Assembly (NCBI GenBank): GCA_030348385.1
Contig: JAUCFP010000006.1
Span: 3,809,501-3,873,500 of the forward strand
Direction of reading: 5' to 3'
DNA from: Cytobacillus sp. NJ13
GTDB taxonomy: Bacteria > Bacillota > Bacilli > Bacillales > Cytobacillaceae
Length of the DNA: 64,000 bases
Position 1 is the first letter of the stretch; each line of letters starts with the position of its first letter. The translations under genes and the position numbers were made by a program. The notes below the pieces were generated by a model. It made no database searches, was not told the origin of the DNA, and saw only the letters and a list, made by a program, of their open reading frames with translations. Below, piece by piece: positions 18,012-27,245 of this stretch.

Positions 18012-18052
18012 CAATCCCTCAATTCGTGTAAAAATGGAAAGGAGCAACAATA

Positions 18053-20035
18053 ATGAAATTACCTATTAAAGTATTATCTACAGTAGCCTTATCAGCAGCA
18101 TTAACCATCTCTGCAGCCGTTCCGGCAGGCCTGGTTTCAGCAAATGAGACATCAGCTGCAGAGTTCACACTTTCCTTGATGCATACCAATGACTCACACG
18201 CCAATATGGACAGCGCCGCTAAAAAGGTGACGGCTGTAAAGGAAGTAAGAGAAGCAAATCCGGACGCCCTGCTTGTTGATGCAGGAGATGTTTTTTCCGG
18301 AACATTATATTTTAATAAATTTCTTGGACAAGCTGACCTGGAATTTATGAATCTGATGGGCTATGATATTATGACTTTCGGAAATCATGAGTTCGATTTG
18401 GGTTCAAGTGCGGAAGGGCACAAAGCACTGGCTGACTTTGTAAAAGGTGCACAATTCCCATTCATTAGTTCAAATGTAGATTTTTCTGGGGATGCCAACC
18501 TGCAGGGACTGTTCAGTGATGTTATATCAAGCGAACCTGCCAATGGAAAAATATATAATGGCATCATCAAAGAGGTTAATGGAGAAAAGGTAGGATTCTT
18601 TGGCTTGACTACAGCTGAAACAGCCAGTATTTCCAGTCCGGGTAATGTTACATTCGAGGACTATATCGAAGAAGCAGAAAAAGCAGTAAAAGCTTTCGAG
18701 GGCATGGGAATCAATAAAATAGTGGCTGTAACTCATATTGGCTATGATGATAATCCGAATGTGGATAATGATTTAACCTTGGCCGCTCAGGTAGATGGGA
18801 TTGATGTGATTGTTGGAGGACACAGCCATACGCAATTAAATGAGCCAGTGGTTGTGGCAGCTGATGAAACAGGAGCAGCAAAGGACCCTACTGTCATTGT
18901 TCAAGCCGGCCAGTACAATAATTATCTTGGAACACTGGATGTACAATTTGACGAGGCAGGAACTGTAGTTGGGCAAGCCGGAGAGCTTGTTAAAATATCG
19001 GATAAAGCAGTGGATCCTGAAGCTGCAGTGCTGCTTGAAAAATACTCCTCACAAATAGAGGAATTAAAGAACACCGAAATTGGAGCAGAAACTGTGACTG
19101 CTCTCGAGAATCCGCGGACAAGCGGAGACAGCACAGAACCAAGTGTACGGAAAAACGAAACAGCGCTAGGCAACCTGATTACAGACGGCATGCTTGCAAA
19201 AGCCAAGCAGTATAACAGCAATGTAATCATGGCTCTCCAAAATGGAGGCGGCATTCGTGCAGGGATTGACGCAGGACCAATCACTGTTGGAGAAGTGATT
19301 ACTGTTCTCCCATTTGGAAACACATTAGCAACTATGGAGATAACGGGAGCTGAACTAAAAGAGGCTTTTGAAATCAGTGTGGGTCAGTATCCTGCAGAAA
19401 ACGGCGGTTTCCTGCATGTGTCCGGTGCAAAAGTAGAATTTGATTCCACAAAGCCTGCCGGGGAGCGAATTGTTTCGATCGCTTATAAAAATGATCAGGG
19501 CACTTACACAGAAATTCAAGATAATCAAACATACACAATCGCTACTAATGCTTTCACAGCCAAGGGCGGAGATGGATATACAGTCTTCGCAAAAGCATAT
19601 CAGGAGGGCAGAGTAACGGATCTTGGACTTTCTGACTGGGAAAACTTCGCGGAGCATCTAACCAGCCTGGGTACAATCACACCAAAGGTGGAAGGGCGTA
19701 TTATCGATGTTGACAGTCTGCCTCCAGTAACAGAACTGGATTTCGAAAAGAAATATAATCTTATAGATGATAAAAAGAAGAAATTAGTAGTGAACAAGAT
19801 TTCTTTTATTAATGTGGAAGAATCTGCAGAGATTAAAAATGGCATTTGGCTCAAAAACTCTGCTGTATTGCAGGGCAAAGGCCTTAAGAACGTGAGTGTC
19901 CGTGTAACACCAAAGAAAGAGCCAATTATTGTAGACTTTAGCGGAGCAGAAGTGAAAGAAGTCATTATTGAAGAAAGTGATTTAGTGGAGTTAAGAGGGG
20001 CAGAAAACATTAAAAAGATTAGTTATCGAAAATAA
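18053..20035 (+). CDS. Secreted 5'-nucleotidase / 2',3'-cyclic phosphodiesterase, UshA-like
   Basis: 660 residues with a signal peptide (about 1-30, VPAGLVSANE). Metallophosphatase domain at about 40-300: LMHTNDSHANMD, LVDAGDVFSG, TFGNHEFDLG, AVTHIGYDDN and GGHSHTQ are the dinuclear metal motifs. The 5'-nucleotidase C-terminal domain (about 330-510) has ALQNGGGIRAGIDAGPITVG and the substrate-stacking region ATNAFTAKGGDGYTVF. Residues 566-660 form the same module found at the end of the preceding nuclease. It would remove phosphate from nucleotides released by that nuclease so that nucleosides can be taken up. Confidence 0.9.
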   Translation: MKLPIKVLSTVALSAALTISAAVPAGLVSANETSAAEFTLSLMHTNDSHANMDSAAKKVTAVKEVREANPDALLVDAGDVFSGTLYFNKFLGQADLEFMNLMGYDIMTFGNHEFDLGSSAEGHKALADFVKGAQFPFISSNVDFSGDANLQGLFSDVISSEPANGKIYNGIIKEVNGEKVGFFGLTTAETASISSPGNVTFEDYIEEAEKAVKAFEGMGINKIVAVTHIGYDDNPNVDNDLTLAAQVDGIDVIVGGHSHTQLNEPVVVAADETGAAKDPTVIVQAGQYNNYLGTLDVQFDEAGTVVGQAGELVKISDKAVDPEAAVLLEKYSSQIEELKNTEIGAETVTALENPRTSGDSTEPSVRKNETALGNLITDGMLAKAKQYNSNVIMALQNGGGIRAGIDAGPITVGEVITVLPFGNTLATMEITGAELKEAFEISVGQYPAENGGFLHVSGAKVEFDSTKPAGERIVSIAYKNDQGTYTEIQDNQTYTIATNAFTAKGGDGYTVFAKAYQEGRVTDLGLSDWENFAEHLTSLGTITPKVEGRIIDVDSLPPVTELDFEKKYNLIDDKKKKLVVNKISFINVEESAEIKNGIWLKNSAVLQGKGLKNVSVRVTPKKEPIIVDFSGAEVKEVIIEESDLVELRGAENIKKISYRK

Positions 20036-20059
20036 ATAGGAAATCAGAAATGGCAGATT

Positions 20060-20095
20060 GAACTGCACACCGGAATGGTGTGCAGTTCTTCTTTT
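20060..20095 (+). terminator. Strong terminator after 5'-nucleotidase
   Basis: GAACTGCACACC/GGTGTGCAGTTC perfect 12-bp stem with 5-base loop, then TTCTTTT. Confidence 0.9.
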
Positions 20096-20177
20096 GAGGA
20101 TTGATTTCGCCCTTTTGCTGCTCTTTTGATATGATGAATTTAGTATATTAATGGTAATAAACTTTGGAGGAGCAGGT

Positions 20178-20669
20178 ATGGCTGGTATAAAATCAATAAA
20201 CCTCGATGGGGAAGGAATCTATGTGTTTAACAGTGCCATCTATATTTTTGAATCGTCTGCAGGAAGTACGCTGGAGGTGGATCTGATTGTGAGCGAGGTT
20301 ACTCTAAGAAAATATCAAGACCGGGAAAGCCTGATAATAGAAATTGAATTGGAAGATGGGCGAATTCTAAGTTCATTTATGTTTCTAAAATCTGTGCCGG
20401 GCAAGCTGCCAAGGTTAAGCTTATTTTGCGAACTTGATCCTGAGGAGTCGTACGAAGGTGTTTTAAGAATAAGTGAGGACCATCTGGACTTTCCGGATAT
20501 TGAGGCGAGCATTACTTTAGAAGATATTCGAAAAGTAGAAATGCCAAATGAAAAAATCACACTTAAACTAACCCTGCCCATTAACCAGGTGGAATGGCTG
20601 AAGGGGCAGAAAAATAAGGAATTGAATCAGCTTTTTAAAGAGCTGTTGGAGGGATATATTGAGAGGTGA
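20178..20669 (+). CDS. Hypothetical protein, 163 aa
   Basis: Not recognised. The start chosen is ATG at 20178, six bases after GGAGGAG; an ATG at 20151 is in frame but lacks a ribosome binding site. The protein begins MAGIKSINLDGEGIYVFNSA and appears beta-rich in the first two thirds (SSAGSTLEVDLIVSEVTLRK, LIIEIELEDGRILSS), ending in a charged helix. No signal peptide, membrane segment or cysteine pair. It converges with the DUF6792 gene across a shared terminator. Confidence 0.6.
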   Translation: MAGIKSINLDGEGIYVFNSAIYIFESSAGSTLEVDLIVSEVTLRKYQDRESLIIEIELEDGRILSSFMFLKSVPGKLPRLSLFCELDPEESYEGVLRISEDHLDFPDIEASITLEDIRKVEMPNEKITLKLTLPINQVEWLKGQKNKELNQLFKELLEGYIER

Positions 20670-20688
20670 CAGAAGGTTTAATATGAAG

Positions 20689-20735
20689 AAAGAACAAAAC
20701 CGAGCTGGCGGCTTAGCTCGGCTTTGTTCTTTTTT
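20689..20735. terminator. Bidirectional terminator between convergent genes
   Basis: AAAGAACAAAACCGAGCT pairs with AGCTCGGCTTTGTTCTTT, followed by a T run on the plus strand and preceded by A residues that serve the minus strand. Confidence 0.88.
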
Positions 20736-20769
20736 ACTATGGGACAAGGTACCTATCCCAATGTCCATG

Positions 20770-22884
20770 TTAATTAATCGTCCCGCGATCTACTTGTTCA
20801 TACAGAATCCCCATATTACTCTTCACCTTTTTGGATACCTCGCACAATGCCTCAATCGCTTCAGCTTTATGGTTTCCTAATTGATAAACCACATCATCAA
20901 ATAGCATTTCCATCTCTCTTAAAATAGCGATGGATGCGAGGTTGTAGAGGTGGACGTTAAAGTATCCGCTGTTGTCAAAAATGGCGGTTTCCACATAAGG
21001 CCTGAAATTATTTAATAGAGTTGGATATTCCACAATTAAACGCCCTAGCCCCTTACGTACACCTTCAATGGTAGCTGCCAATTCATCCAATGGCTCCAGC
21101 GCGTTTGCGATGCTGTTTCTAATTTTATCATCAAAATCTGAAAATAAGCTGATAAGCTTTCCAGGGATGGTATAGCTTAAAGCAAAATTGGCTGCCCCTT
21201 TTATGCTGTTTGAAAGGATTTCCAGTGTACTTTCAATGGCAAAAGTTAAAAGCTGTCCTTTTTCCAGAAGAGGGAAGAGCAGTGCCTGAGTCGATGCAGT
21301 AAATGCAGTGTAGGCAGTATCCATCTGGAATTCCTTAATTTTCATCCTCAATTCCATATAAGGGGAATCTTCCAGTTTGTAAGTATTAGTTCCCTGTACC
21401 GATATCGAATCAGAATGAGTAGATTTGCTTTCAATGGATTGCCCAAGAGATTGATCCCGCATTTGAAAGTTGGCTGCAACATCCTGTACTTGCTTTTGGA
21501 ATTCGCTGATATGAGAGAGAAGCTTACCTCTGTTACCGTTGACAATACCATAATGGGCATTTAATTCACCGACTATTGCATCATACCAGGCATCCTTGCC
21601 GCCTCTAAATAGTTCAGGGATTTTGTCTGAAACAATGTTAATAATGCTCCTTGAGATGTTCTGAATATCAGACCTCAATTCGTACAGATGATTGCGAAGC
21701 TCCGCAAACAGGCTTTCAACGCTGACGTTCGTCCGGAAAATATGTTCTAGAAGTTCTGCCGGAGGAGAGTTTAGTATATAATTCAATGATTTGCTGTGGC
21801 TTTCCGCAATATTTAATAATGAAATTAAATGGTCAATTTCCGCTGTCAATCGGTTTCTTATAGCTGTGATGCCAAGAAACAGCGGCTCACTGATTATGTT
21901 TTCAAACAAATCCTCGAACGTATTTTGCAGCCGGTTAAGCCGCTCGTAAAACCGATTTCCTTCATCCTCTACAATGGCAACCGAGTTGCCCAGATACTCG
22001 TGAGCAAGATTCAATCTTTCCGTAACATGATTTTGCAGGGAGGAAGCAAGAAGGTCCAGGTTCTCCTTGTTGATCTCAATGCGGTCTGAGTGCCCGCCAT
22101 ATAGCGGTACTCCTGTCCAGATGCTTGATACGATATGGGCATCAGCATCCACATAGATCTTTCCATAGCCCGGCTTGCCGACCTCTCCGATAACATAGAA
22201 CTGAGTGCCGTCTTCATTCCTCAGATAGCCTGTATGGTTTGTAGCAAGCTTTGAGAATTCTGGAATCCCATTGAAGATTTCATACTGCTTGCCTGGAATC
22301 CTGCCATGCAGATCCAATGCAATCAAAGTCTGAGTCAGCACATCGTAGCTGCTGAAGTAATTTGTGATGTTGTCATACGTTTTATCAGGATCCATCATTC
22401 CCTCAGGGAGGAGTGCGGGGTTAAGTGTAACTGCCTTAACCTCCGGATTTTCAATGGCCACTGCACCTACTAAGCCGCCCCCCAGAGAATTTCCTGCAAT
22501 CGATTGGACGCCGCCAACCTGTTTAAATTCATTGTTCATTTCGGTATAGTAGTTTCTTGCAGCAGCTAGCTGCGCAGGTGTCAGGTCACTTAAAAGCTGA
22601 GCATCAGTAAGTATATCCTGGTTTCCATATTTTCCGTGTGCATCTGTACCGACATAAATGATGGATATTTCTTTTGTTTCAACATTTACCACCGTCATCG
22701 CATCTAATCCGGTCGGGTCTTGGTAATGTGTATTAATAACTTTATAAGCATTGTCATTTACTTCGATTCTAGATTCCACTAAAGGGTAGGTGTAAGCATG
22801 GTACCCTGCCAGTTCAACTAAATCTTTGTCATTATTGATTGATACTTCTTTATTTATATTGGGTGAACCCTTAATTGTAGTCAT
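20770..22884 (-). CDS. DUF6792 lipase-like protein with long helical C-terminal region
   Basis: 704 residues, ATG preceded by AGGTG on the minus strand. Residues about 20-290 look like a class-3-lipase/alpha-beta hydrolase domain: a nucleophile elbow in SIAGNSLGGGLVGA (G-N-S-L-G), preceded by a strand (ISIIYVGTDAHGKYGNQDI) and followed by VKAVTLNPALLPEG. This matches DUF6792 as I know it. Residues about 300-704 are long amphipathic helices, similar in style to LXG/WXG-type secreted toxin scaffolds. No signal peptide, so export, if any, would need a type VII-like route. The next gene on the strand is a DUF1672 lipoprotein, 14 bases apart. Confidence 0.75.
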   Translation of the reverse strand: MTTIKGSPNINKEVSINNDKDLVELAGYHAYTYPLVESRIEVNDNAYKVINTHYQDPTGLDAMTVVNVETKEISIIYVGTDAHGKYGNQDILTDAQLLSDLTPAQLAAARNYYTEMNNEFKQVGGVQSIAGNSLGGGLVGAVAIENPEVKAVTLNPALLPEGMMDPDKTYDNITNYFSSYDVLTQTLIALDLHGRIPGKQYEIFNGIPEFSKLATNHTGYLRNEDGTQFYVIGEVGKPGYGKIYVDADAHIVSSIWTGVPLYGGHSDRIEINKENLDLLASSLQNHVTERLNLAHEYLGNSVAIVEDEGNRFYERLNRLQNTFEDLFENIISEPLFLGITAIRNRLTAEIDHLISLLNIAESHSKSLNYILNSPPAELLEHIFRTNVSVESLFAELRNHLYELRSDIQNISRSIINIVSDKIPELFRGGKDAWYDAIVGELNAHYGIVNGNRGKLLSHISEFQKQVQDVAANFQMRDQSLGQSIESKSTHSDSISVQGTNTYKLEDSPYMELRMKIKEFQMDTAYTAFTASTQALLFPLLEKGQLLTFAIESTLEILSNSIKGAANFALSYTIPGKLISLFSDFDDKIRNSIANALEPLDELAATIEGVRKGLGRLIVEYPTLLNNFRPYVETAIFDNSGYFNVHLYNLASIAILREMEMLFDDVVYQLGNHKAEAIEALCEVSKKVKSNMGILYEQVDRGTIN

Positions 22885-22898
22885 GTATTCACCTGCTT

Positions 22899-23840
22899 TT
22901 ACTCTTTTATAATATAATCAGGAAAAGCCCGCTTCAGGGAATTGTCTTTAGCACCTTCAGAAGTTTCTGCATGAATAAAGTTATCGTTTAAATAAAAGCT
23001 ATATGTCCCTTTAGGAATGTTATTCATTTCTTCAAGATCTTTTGTAACTTGATTAAATACCTCTTTACTAGGTTCTGCTTGCTTATCCTTCATGAATAAC
23101 TGGATATTAATCTGAAAGTTTTCTTTATCGAATAAGCTCTCATCGTAGGCATCTTTTAAGTTATTAATGCTTTCCTCAGGATTTTGTAAATATAGGTCAT
23201 ACACAGGCTTAATGGCTGCATCCTCAGAAGCTGTTGAAATAAAGTAATAAGGTGTCATAAAGCCATGTCCGCCCACATTTTGCAGGGCTTCTTCAGTTTT
23301 CCCGGTGATTTGCCCCTTTTCAGCAAGTGAATTGAGGTAATGGTCAAGCTGACCAAACTCTTCTTTAAAAATCATATGATATAACCCGCCTTGGATGGCG
23401 TTTTGAACCTGATATTCATCAGCCTGAATATTACCAATATCCACTTTTTCTGATGTTTCATCAATTGGTACGACAGCGTAGGTATAAAAATGAGGTTCTC
23501 CAGCAGACTCTATAAACACGGTTGCCCCATCCTTAGCACCAACCACATTATGCACTGTTACATCGGTCTTATATTTCTCCTGAAAAAACTTGATTGCAGC
23601 TTCCTCTATCTGTTCAAGGTTTTCTTCAGCAATTTTGTTTGTCGCATTTCCGTATGGAAGTGCATAGCCTTCCCCTATATAATCCTGTACACTTACCATT
23701 GTTTCTCCAGAAGGGGCAGCCTGTGTTTCTTTTACTTTTTCACTTTCCTTATTGTTATTCGTGCTATTCATACCAGAACATCCTCCAAGTATTAATGAAA
23801 TTCCAACACTGCAGAGTAAAACTTTTGTTTTGTTGTGCAT
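22899..23840 (-). CDS. DUF1672 family lipoprotein
   Basis: 313 residues with a lipoprotein signal peptide and lipobox LILGGC (Cys21), then a serine/asparagine-rich tether. The mature part has the DUF1672 features VQDYIGEGYALPYGNATNK and GGHGFMTPYYFISTASEDAA. GGAGG lies before ATG. It is anchored at the outside of the membrane. It is upstream of, and probably cotranscribed with, the DUF6792 gene, a pairing that suggests a protective or chaperone role for the hydrolase; this is inference. Confidence 0.85.
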   Translation of the reverse strand: MHNKTKVLLCSVGISLILGGCSGMNSTNNNKESEKVKETQAAPSGETMVSVQDYIGEGYALPYGNATNKIAEENLEQIEEAAIKFFQEKYKTDVTVHNVVGAKDGATVFIESAGEPHFYTYAVVPIDETSEKVDIGNIQADEYQVQNAIQGGLYHMIFKEEFGQLDHYLNSLAEKGQITGKTEEALQNVGGHGFMTPYYFISTASEDAAIKPVYDLYLQNPEESINNLKDAYDESLFDKENFQINIQLFMKDKQAEPSKEVFNQVTKDLEEMNNIPKGTYSFYLNDNFIHAETSEGAKDNSLKRAFPDYIIKE

Positions 23841-24216
23841 TATTTAAATGTCCTCCCTAAAGGAATGTGCCATACAGAGTATATCCCTTATTTTAGCGGA
23901 TGGAGTTATATTTTTACAGTTTAAACGTGGAAAATTACACTTTTTAGGCAAAAATAGGAAAAAAGACAGGGGGGTGGTAATGAATAAAATACTAAAAAGT
24001 TATAACACTTTATTGCTTTTTATGAATATGTGCTTAATGGGAACGAAAAGGACAGGGGGTGATTTTGTGTATCACTCAGCTGGGTTTTTTGGTCTATTTT
24101 AATTTTTAACCGATAGGAGAAAACACCTAGAAAGAATCTCCAGATTGCCGATAAACAGTCTGTACATATCTTTCAATATTTGTATTGAAATCAAGATTAC
24201 AAGGAGAGGCAGCATC
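23841..24216. other. Divergent intergenic region
   Basis: Holds the promoter region of the DUF1672 operon (minus) and the sigma-D-type promoter of the chemoreceptor (plus). A 40-codon frame at 23980-24102 after GGGGTGG starts MNKILKSYNTLLLFMNMCLM; its coding status cannot be judged from sequence alone. Confidence 0.4.
24128..24154 (+). promoter_or_regulatory. Sigma-D-type promoter of chemoreceptor gene
   Basis: TAGA-N15-GCCGATAA, close to the flagellar/chemotaxis sigma-D consensus TAAA-N15-GCCGATAT, 62 bases before the start codon. Confidence 0.75.
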
Positions 24217-25917
24217 ATGAAAAAACTTAGGGACATTAAGATCGGATGGAAGTATGGAGGCGCACTTCTGATTGTTTTTATCCTGTTCGGTATTGCAGCA
24301 GCAATCGTTTTAGGCTTGGTTAGGGATATTGGCGATAATGTAAGTGCATTGGAGAAGCGTGGAGACCGTGCTGTTCAAATTACAGAAATGGGGTCATTTA
24401 CCAGGGCGAAAGCCATCAGGGTTTTTGAATACTTATATAAGCCAGAAACGAAATTTATGGACGAATTCCAGGATCGAAGAGAACAATTTAATGAACTGGA
24501 AGCTCAAATAAGAGAAAATATGGATACGGAAGAGAAGCTGGTTATTTTTGATAAAATCGTGGCTCAAGATCAAAAGTTAAATGAAATTTTTTTTAGAAAA
24601 CTTGTTCCTGCAATGGACAAAGGAGATATTGAAGCAAGTGAGCAATTTGCCGGAGAAGCCAGTGAAATCCAGCTTGCTACAGTCCTATTATTAGACGAAC
24701 TTCAGGGTATTGTGAATGAGGAGCGGGCACAGGCGGTAAAAGCCACAAAAGAAAGCCAATTCCGCACTTTTAATACTCTTATCATTTCTATGCTGGCCGC
24801 TGTTATACTCGGAGCATTGATAACATTCTTAATCAGCCGAATGGTCTCGCGCAGTCTGAATGAAGTGGTGATTATAACAAATCGCATCGCAAATGGAGAA
24901 CTTGACGTTCCTGAAATCAAATACAAAGGAAAAGATGAAGTTGGGCGTCTGTCGGAGGCTGTAAATACCATGAGCCATAATCTGCGAATGACGATTCAGC
25001 AGGTTTACGAAGTATCTCAGACGGTGAGCAGCCAGAGCGAAGAACTGTCTCAGTCAGCGGAGGAAGTGAAAGCAGGCTCCCAGCAGGTTGCCTCTACCAT
25101 GCAGGAGCTCGCATCCGGCTCCGAAGCACAGGCGACACATGCTTCTAATCTCTCATCCTTTATGGAGACATTCTCAGATAATATACAGGAAGCCAGTTCA
25201 AGTGGAGAAGCTGTGTTTGAATCCTCCAGGAAGGTCATAGGTATGACCGAAAAAGGCAGTCAGCTAATGTCAGCTTCGATTCAGCAAATGGGTATTATTG
25301 ACCGGATTGTCCAAGATGGTGTGGAGAAAATGAAAAGCCTGGATGCCCAATCACAGAAAATTTCGAAACTGGTATCTGTCATTAAGGATATAGCGGACCA
25401 AACCAATTTATTGGCGCTGAACGCAGCAATTGAAGCGGCACGTGCGGGCGAACAGGGACGCGGGTTTGCTGTTGTCGCAGATGAAGTAAGAAAGCTTGCG
25501 GAAGAGGTTACTGTATCAGTAGAAGATATAACTGGCATTGTTTCAAGCATACAGACTGAATCTGCCAATGTCGCACATTCATTGCAGGGCGGTTATCAGG
25601 AAGTTGAGAAAGGCACAAGCCAATTAAAAACAACCAGCGAAACCTTTACAGCAATCAGCACTGCAATACATGAAATGGCGGGCAGCATTCAAGCAATCAC
25701 AGAAAAAATGGAAACCATGGCCGGAAAAAGCCAGCAAATGGGGGCTGCTATTGAGGAAATTGCGTCTGTTTCAGAAGAAGCAGCTGCCGGGATTGAACAA
25801 ACATCTGCTTCCTCCCAGCAGACAAGCAGCAGTATGGAGGAAGTATCAAGGAGTTCTGAGGAACTTTCGCAAATGGCAGAGGAGCTTAATGGGCTGGTTG
25901 GGAGATTTAAACTTTAA
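24217..25917 (+). CDS. Methyl-accepting chemotaxis protein with four-helix-bundle sensor
   Basis: 566 residues from ATG at 24217 after AAGGAGAGG. TM1 at about 13-33, an all-helical extracellular sensor (about 35-185) typical of 4HB_MCP, TM2 at about 188-210, HAMP (about 211-263) and a signalling domain with [19 protein letters not shown]. The protein ends [20 protein letters not shown], a typical Bacillus receptor tail. The sigma-D promoter shows it is expressed with motility genes. No neighbour hints at a ligand. Confidence 0.92.
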   Translation: MKKLRDIKIGWKYGGALLIVFILFGIAAAIVLGLVRDIGDNVSALEKRGDRAVQITEMGSFTRAKAIRVFEYLYKPETKFMDEFQDRREQFNELEAQIRENMDTEEKLVIFDKIVAQDQKLNEIFFRKLVPAMDKGDIEASEQFAGEASEIQLATVLLLDELQGIVNEERAQAVKATKESQFRTFNTLIISMLAAVILGALITFLISRMVSRSLNEVVIITNRIANGELDVPEIKYKGKDEVGRLSEAVNTMSHNLRMTIQQVYEVSQTVSSQSEELSQSAEEVKAGSQQVASTMQELASGSEAQATHASNLSSFMETFSDNIQEASSSGEAVFESSRKVIGMTEKGSQLMSASIQQMGIIDRIVQDGVEKMKSLDAQSQKISKLVSVIKDIADQTNLLALNAAIEAARAGEQGRGFAVVADEVRKLAEEVTVSVEDITGIVSSIQTESANVAHSLQGGYQEVEKGTSQLKTTSETFTAISTAIHEMAGSIQAITEKMETMAGKSQQMGAAIEEIASVSEEAAAGIEQTSASSQQTSSSMEEVSRSSEELSQMAEELNGLVGRFKL

Positions 25918-25922
25918 ATTTG

Positions 25923-25952
25923 AACCGCTGATAACTATATCGGCGGTTTTTT
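25923..25952 (+). terminator. Terminator after chemoreceptor
   Basis: AACCGCTGAT/ATCGGCGGTT stem with T tail. Confidence 0.88.
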
Positions 25953-26185
25953 CCATTTACAGCAGATAATAAAATCTCCTGAATTCATTAAAATATTGAT
26001 TATGTATGTATGATCTAATCTGGGAATCGGTCTGGGCCTCCTATGCAGGAACTAATACTATCAACAGCTGGTAGACTGATGTCTAAAATTTGGAGAAATA
26101 TTCAAAAAAGAGTGTTTAAAGTCCTAATTTCCTGAAAATTCGACTTTTAATTAGTTAGTTAGAGGGCTTATGTGATATAGTTAAC

Positions 26186-26202
26186 TTATTACTAGGTCAT
26201 AA
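26186..26202. promoter_or_regulatory. FapR-like operator before acyl-ACP desaturase
   Basis: TTATTACTAGGTCATAA matches 13 of 17 positions of the reverse complement of the FapR box TTAGTACCTAGTCTTAA as I recall it. The rest of the 337-base gap (25918-26254) holds the preceding terminator, direct TTAGTTAG motifs and no gene. Confidence 0.5.
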
Positions 26203-26254
26203 TAGTTAGTTCTAAATACTGGAATAGCAAACCATTTGTAATGGAGGTCTAAAC

Positions 26255-27145
26255 TTGTTAACAAATCATCTCGATTTTCGACTGGAGCCTAAGGTAAGGG
26301 AATTGTATGAAGAGCATAAAAAACGTGCTGAAAAAATAGACTGGGGTTATCACGAATTTCTCCCATGGGATAAAGCGCAGGATTTCCGCCGTGTTCCCTG
26401 GGATGAGAGCCAGGTGACACTTCCGGAGTCCGTCATTACGGCTGTGGAGACAGCGCTATTAACAGAAGTGAATCTTCCATGGTTCACCTCTTATTTGGAC
26501 CAGACATTTAAAGGTTCATTAAGCGTCATTAAGGAATTTGTGCATACCTGGACAGCGGAAGAGGATCAGCACTCCAATCTTCTTGAAACCTATCTATTAA
26601 TTACGCGTAATGTCCATCCGGGCAGGCTTCACCAGCTTCATAAGCAAACAGTGGAAAATGGCTGGAATCCTGATTTTCATACGCCATTTGAAACGATGGT
26701 TTATACATCCATGCAGGAGCTGGCCACCATGGTGTTTTACTATAATGTGGCGAAGGTGGCAGGGCCTCATGATAAGGATTTATCCAGCCTGCTGAGGCGT
26801 TTGGCTAAAGATGAGACCCTGCATTATACTTTTTACAGGGACGTTATTAAATATCATCTGCAATTAGAACCTAATTATTGCTACTACCTTGGGAACGTCA
26901 TCATGAACTTTAAAATGCCAGGTGCTGTCATGCCGGACTTTGAAGATCGGATGGCTATCATCGCAAAAGAGGCCAATTATGGCCCGCTTGAATATTTTGA
27001 CCAGGTTCTGGATGTCATTATAGAATATTGGGAAATAGAAAAGCTGAGGCCGATTGCACCGGAAGCAGAGAAAGCAAGACTTGATATCCTAAACTATCAT
27101 GCTCGCTTGAAAAGAGTTCGGGATCGGTTTTACAGCAAGAAATAA
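26255..27145 (+). CDS. Ferritin-like acyl-ACP desaturase
   Basis: 296 residues from TTG at 26255 after GGAGGT. Soluble di-iron desaturase family (plant stearoyl-ACP and mycobacterial DesA type): E71 in TEVNLPWF, E103-x-x-H106 in WTAEEDQHS, E155 in MQELATMVF and E187-x-x-H190 in AKDETLHYTF are the ligands. It would insert a double bond into ACP-bound fatty acids, using ferredoxin and oxygen. Bacilli mostly use the membrane-bound Des enzyme, so a soluble acyl-ACP enzyme is less common. Monocistronic, with a FapR-like operator that fits lipid control. Confidence 0.88.
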   Translation: MLTNHLDFRLEPKVRELYEEHKKRAEKIDWGYHEFLPWDKAQDFRRVPWDESQVTLPESVITAVETALLTEVNLPWFTSYLDQTFKGSLSVIKEFVHTWTAEEDQHSNLLETYLLITRNVHPGRLHQLHKQTVENGWNPDFHTPFETMVYTSMQELATMVFYYNVAKVAGPHDKDLSSLLRRLAKDETLHYTFYRDVIKYHLQLEPNYCYYLGNVIMNFKMPGAVMPDFEDRMAIIAKEANYGPLEYFDQVLDVIIEYWEIEKLRPIAPEAEKARLDILNYHARLKRVRDRFYSKK

Positions 27146-27186
27146 AAGAATCAGCAGGGGGAGACCTTTGCTGGTTCTTTTTTCTG
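27146..27186 (+). terminator. Terminator after desaturase
   Basis: AAGAATCAGCA/TGCTGGTTCTT stem and T run. Confidence 0.85.
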
Positions 27187-27212
27187 GTTTTATATAAACA
27201 ACAAGAGGGAAT
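27187..27212 (+). promoter_or_regulatory. Candidate sigma-B promoter
   Basis: GTTTTA-N14-GGGAAT, one mismatch in each half from GTTTAA-N12-14-GGGTAT, 33 bases before the SpoIIAA-like gene. Confidence 0.4.
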
Positions 27213-27245
27213 TTATTAAAAAAAAGATCAATGGAGGTATATCGA

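Noticed and set aside
23848..24102. Plus-strand ORF of 84 codons
   Set aside because: Low-complexity intergenic frame; only a 40-codon part from 23980 has a weak ribosome binding site, and no similarity is seen.
24145..24216. Earlier start for the chemoreceptor
   Set aside because: It would begin inside the sigma-D -10 element; ATG at 24217 has AAGGAGAGG at the right distance.
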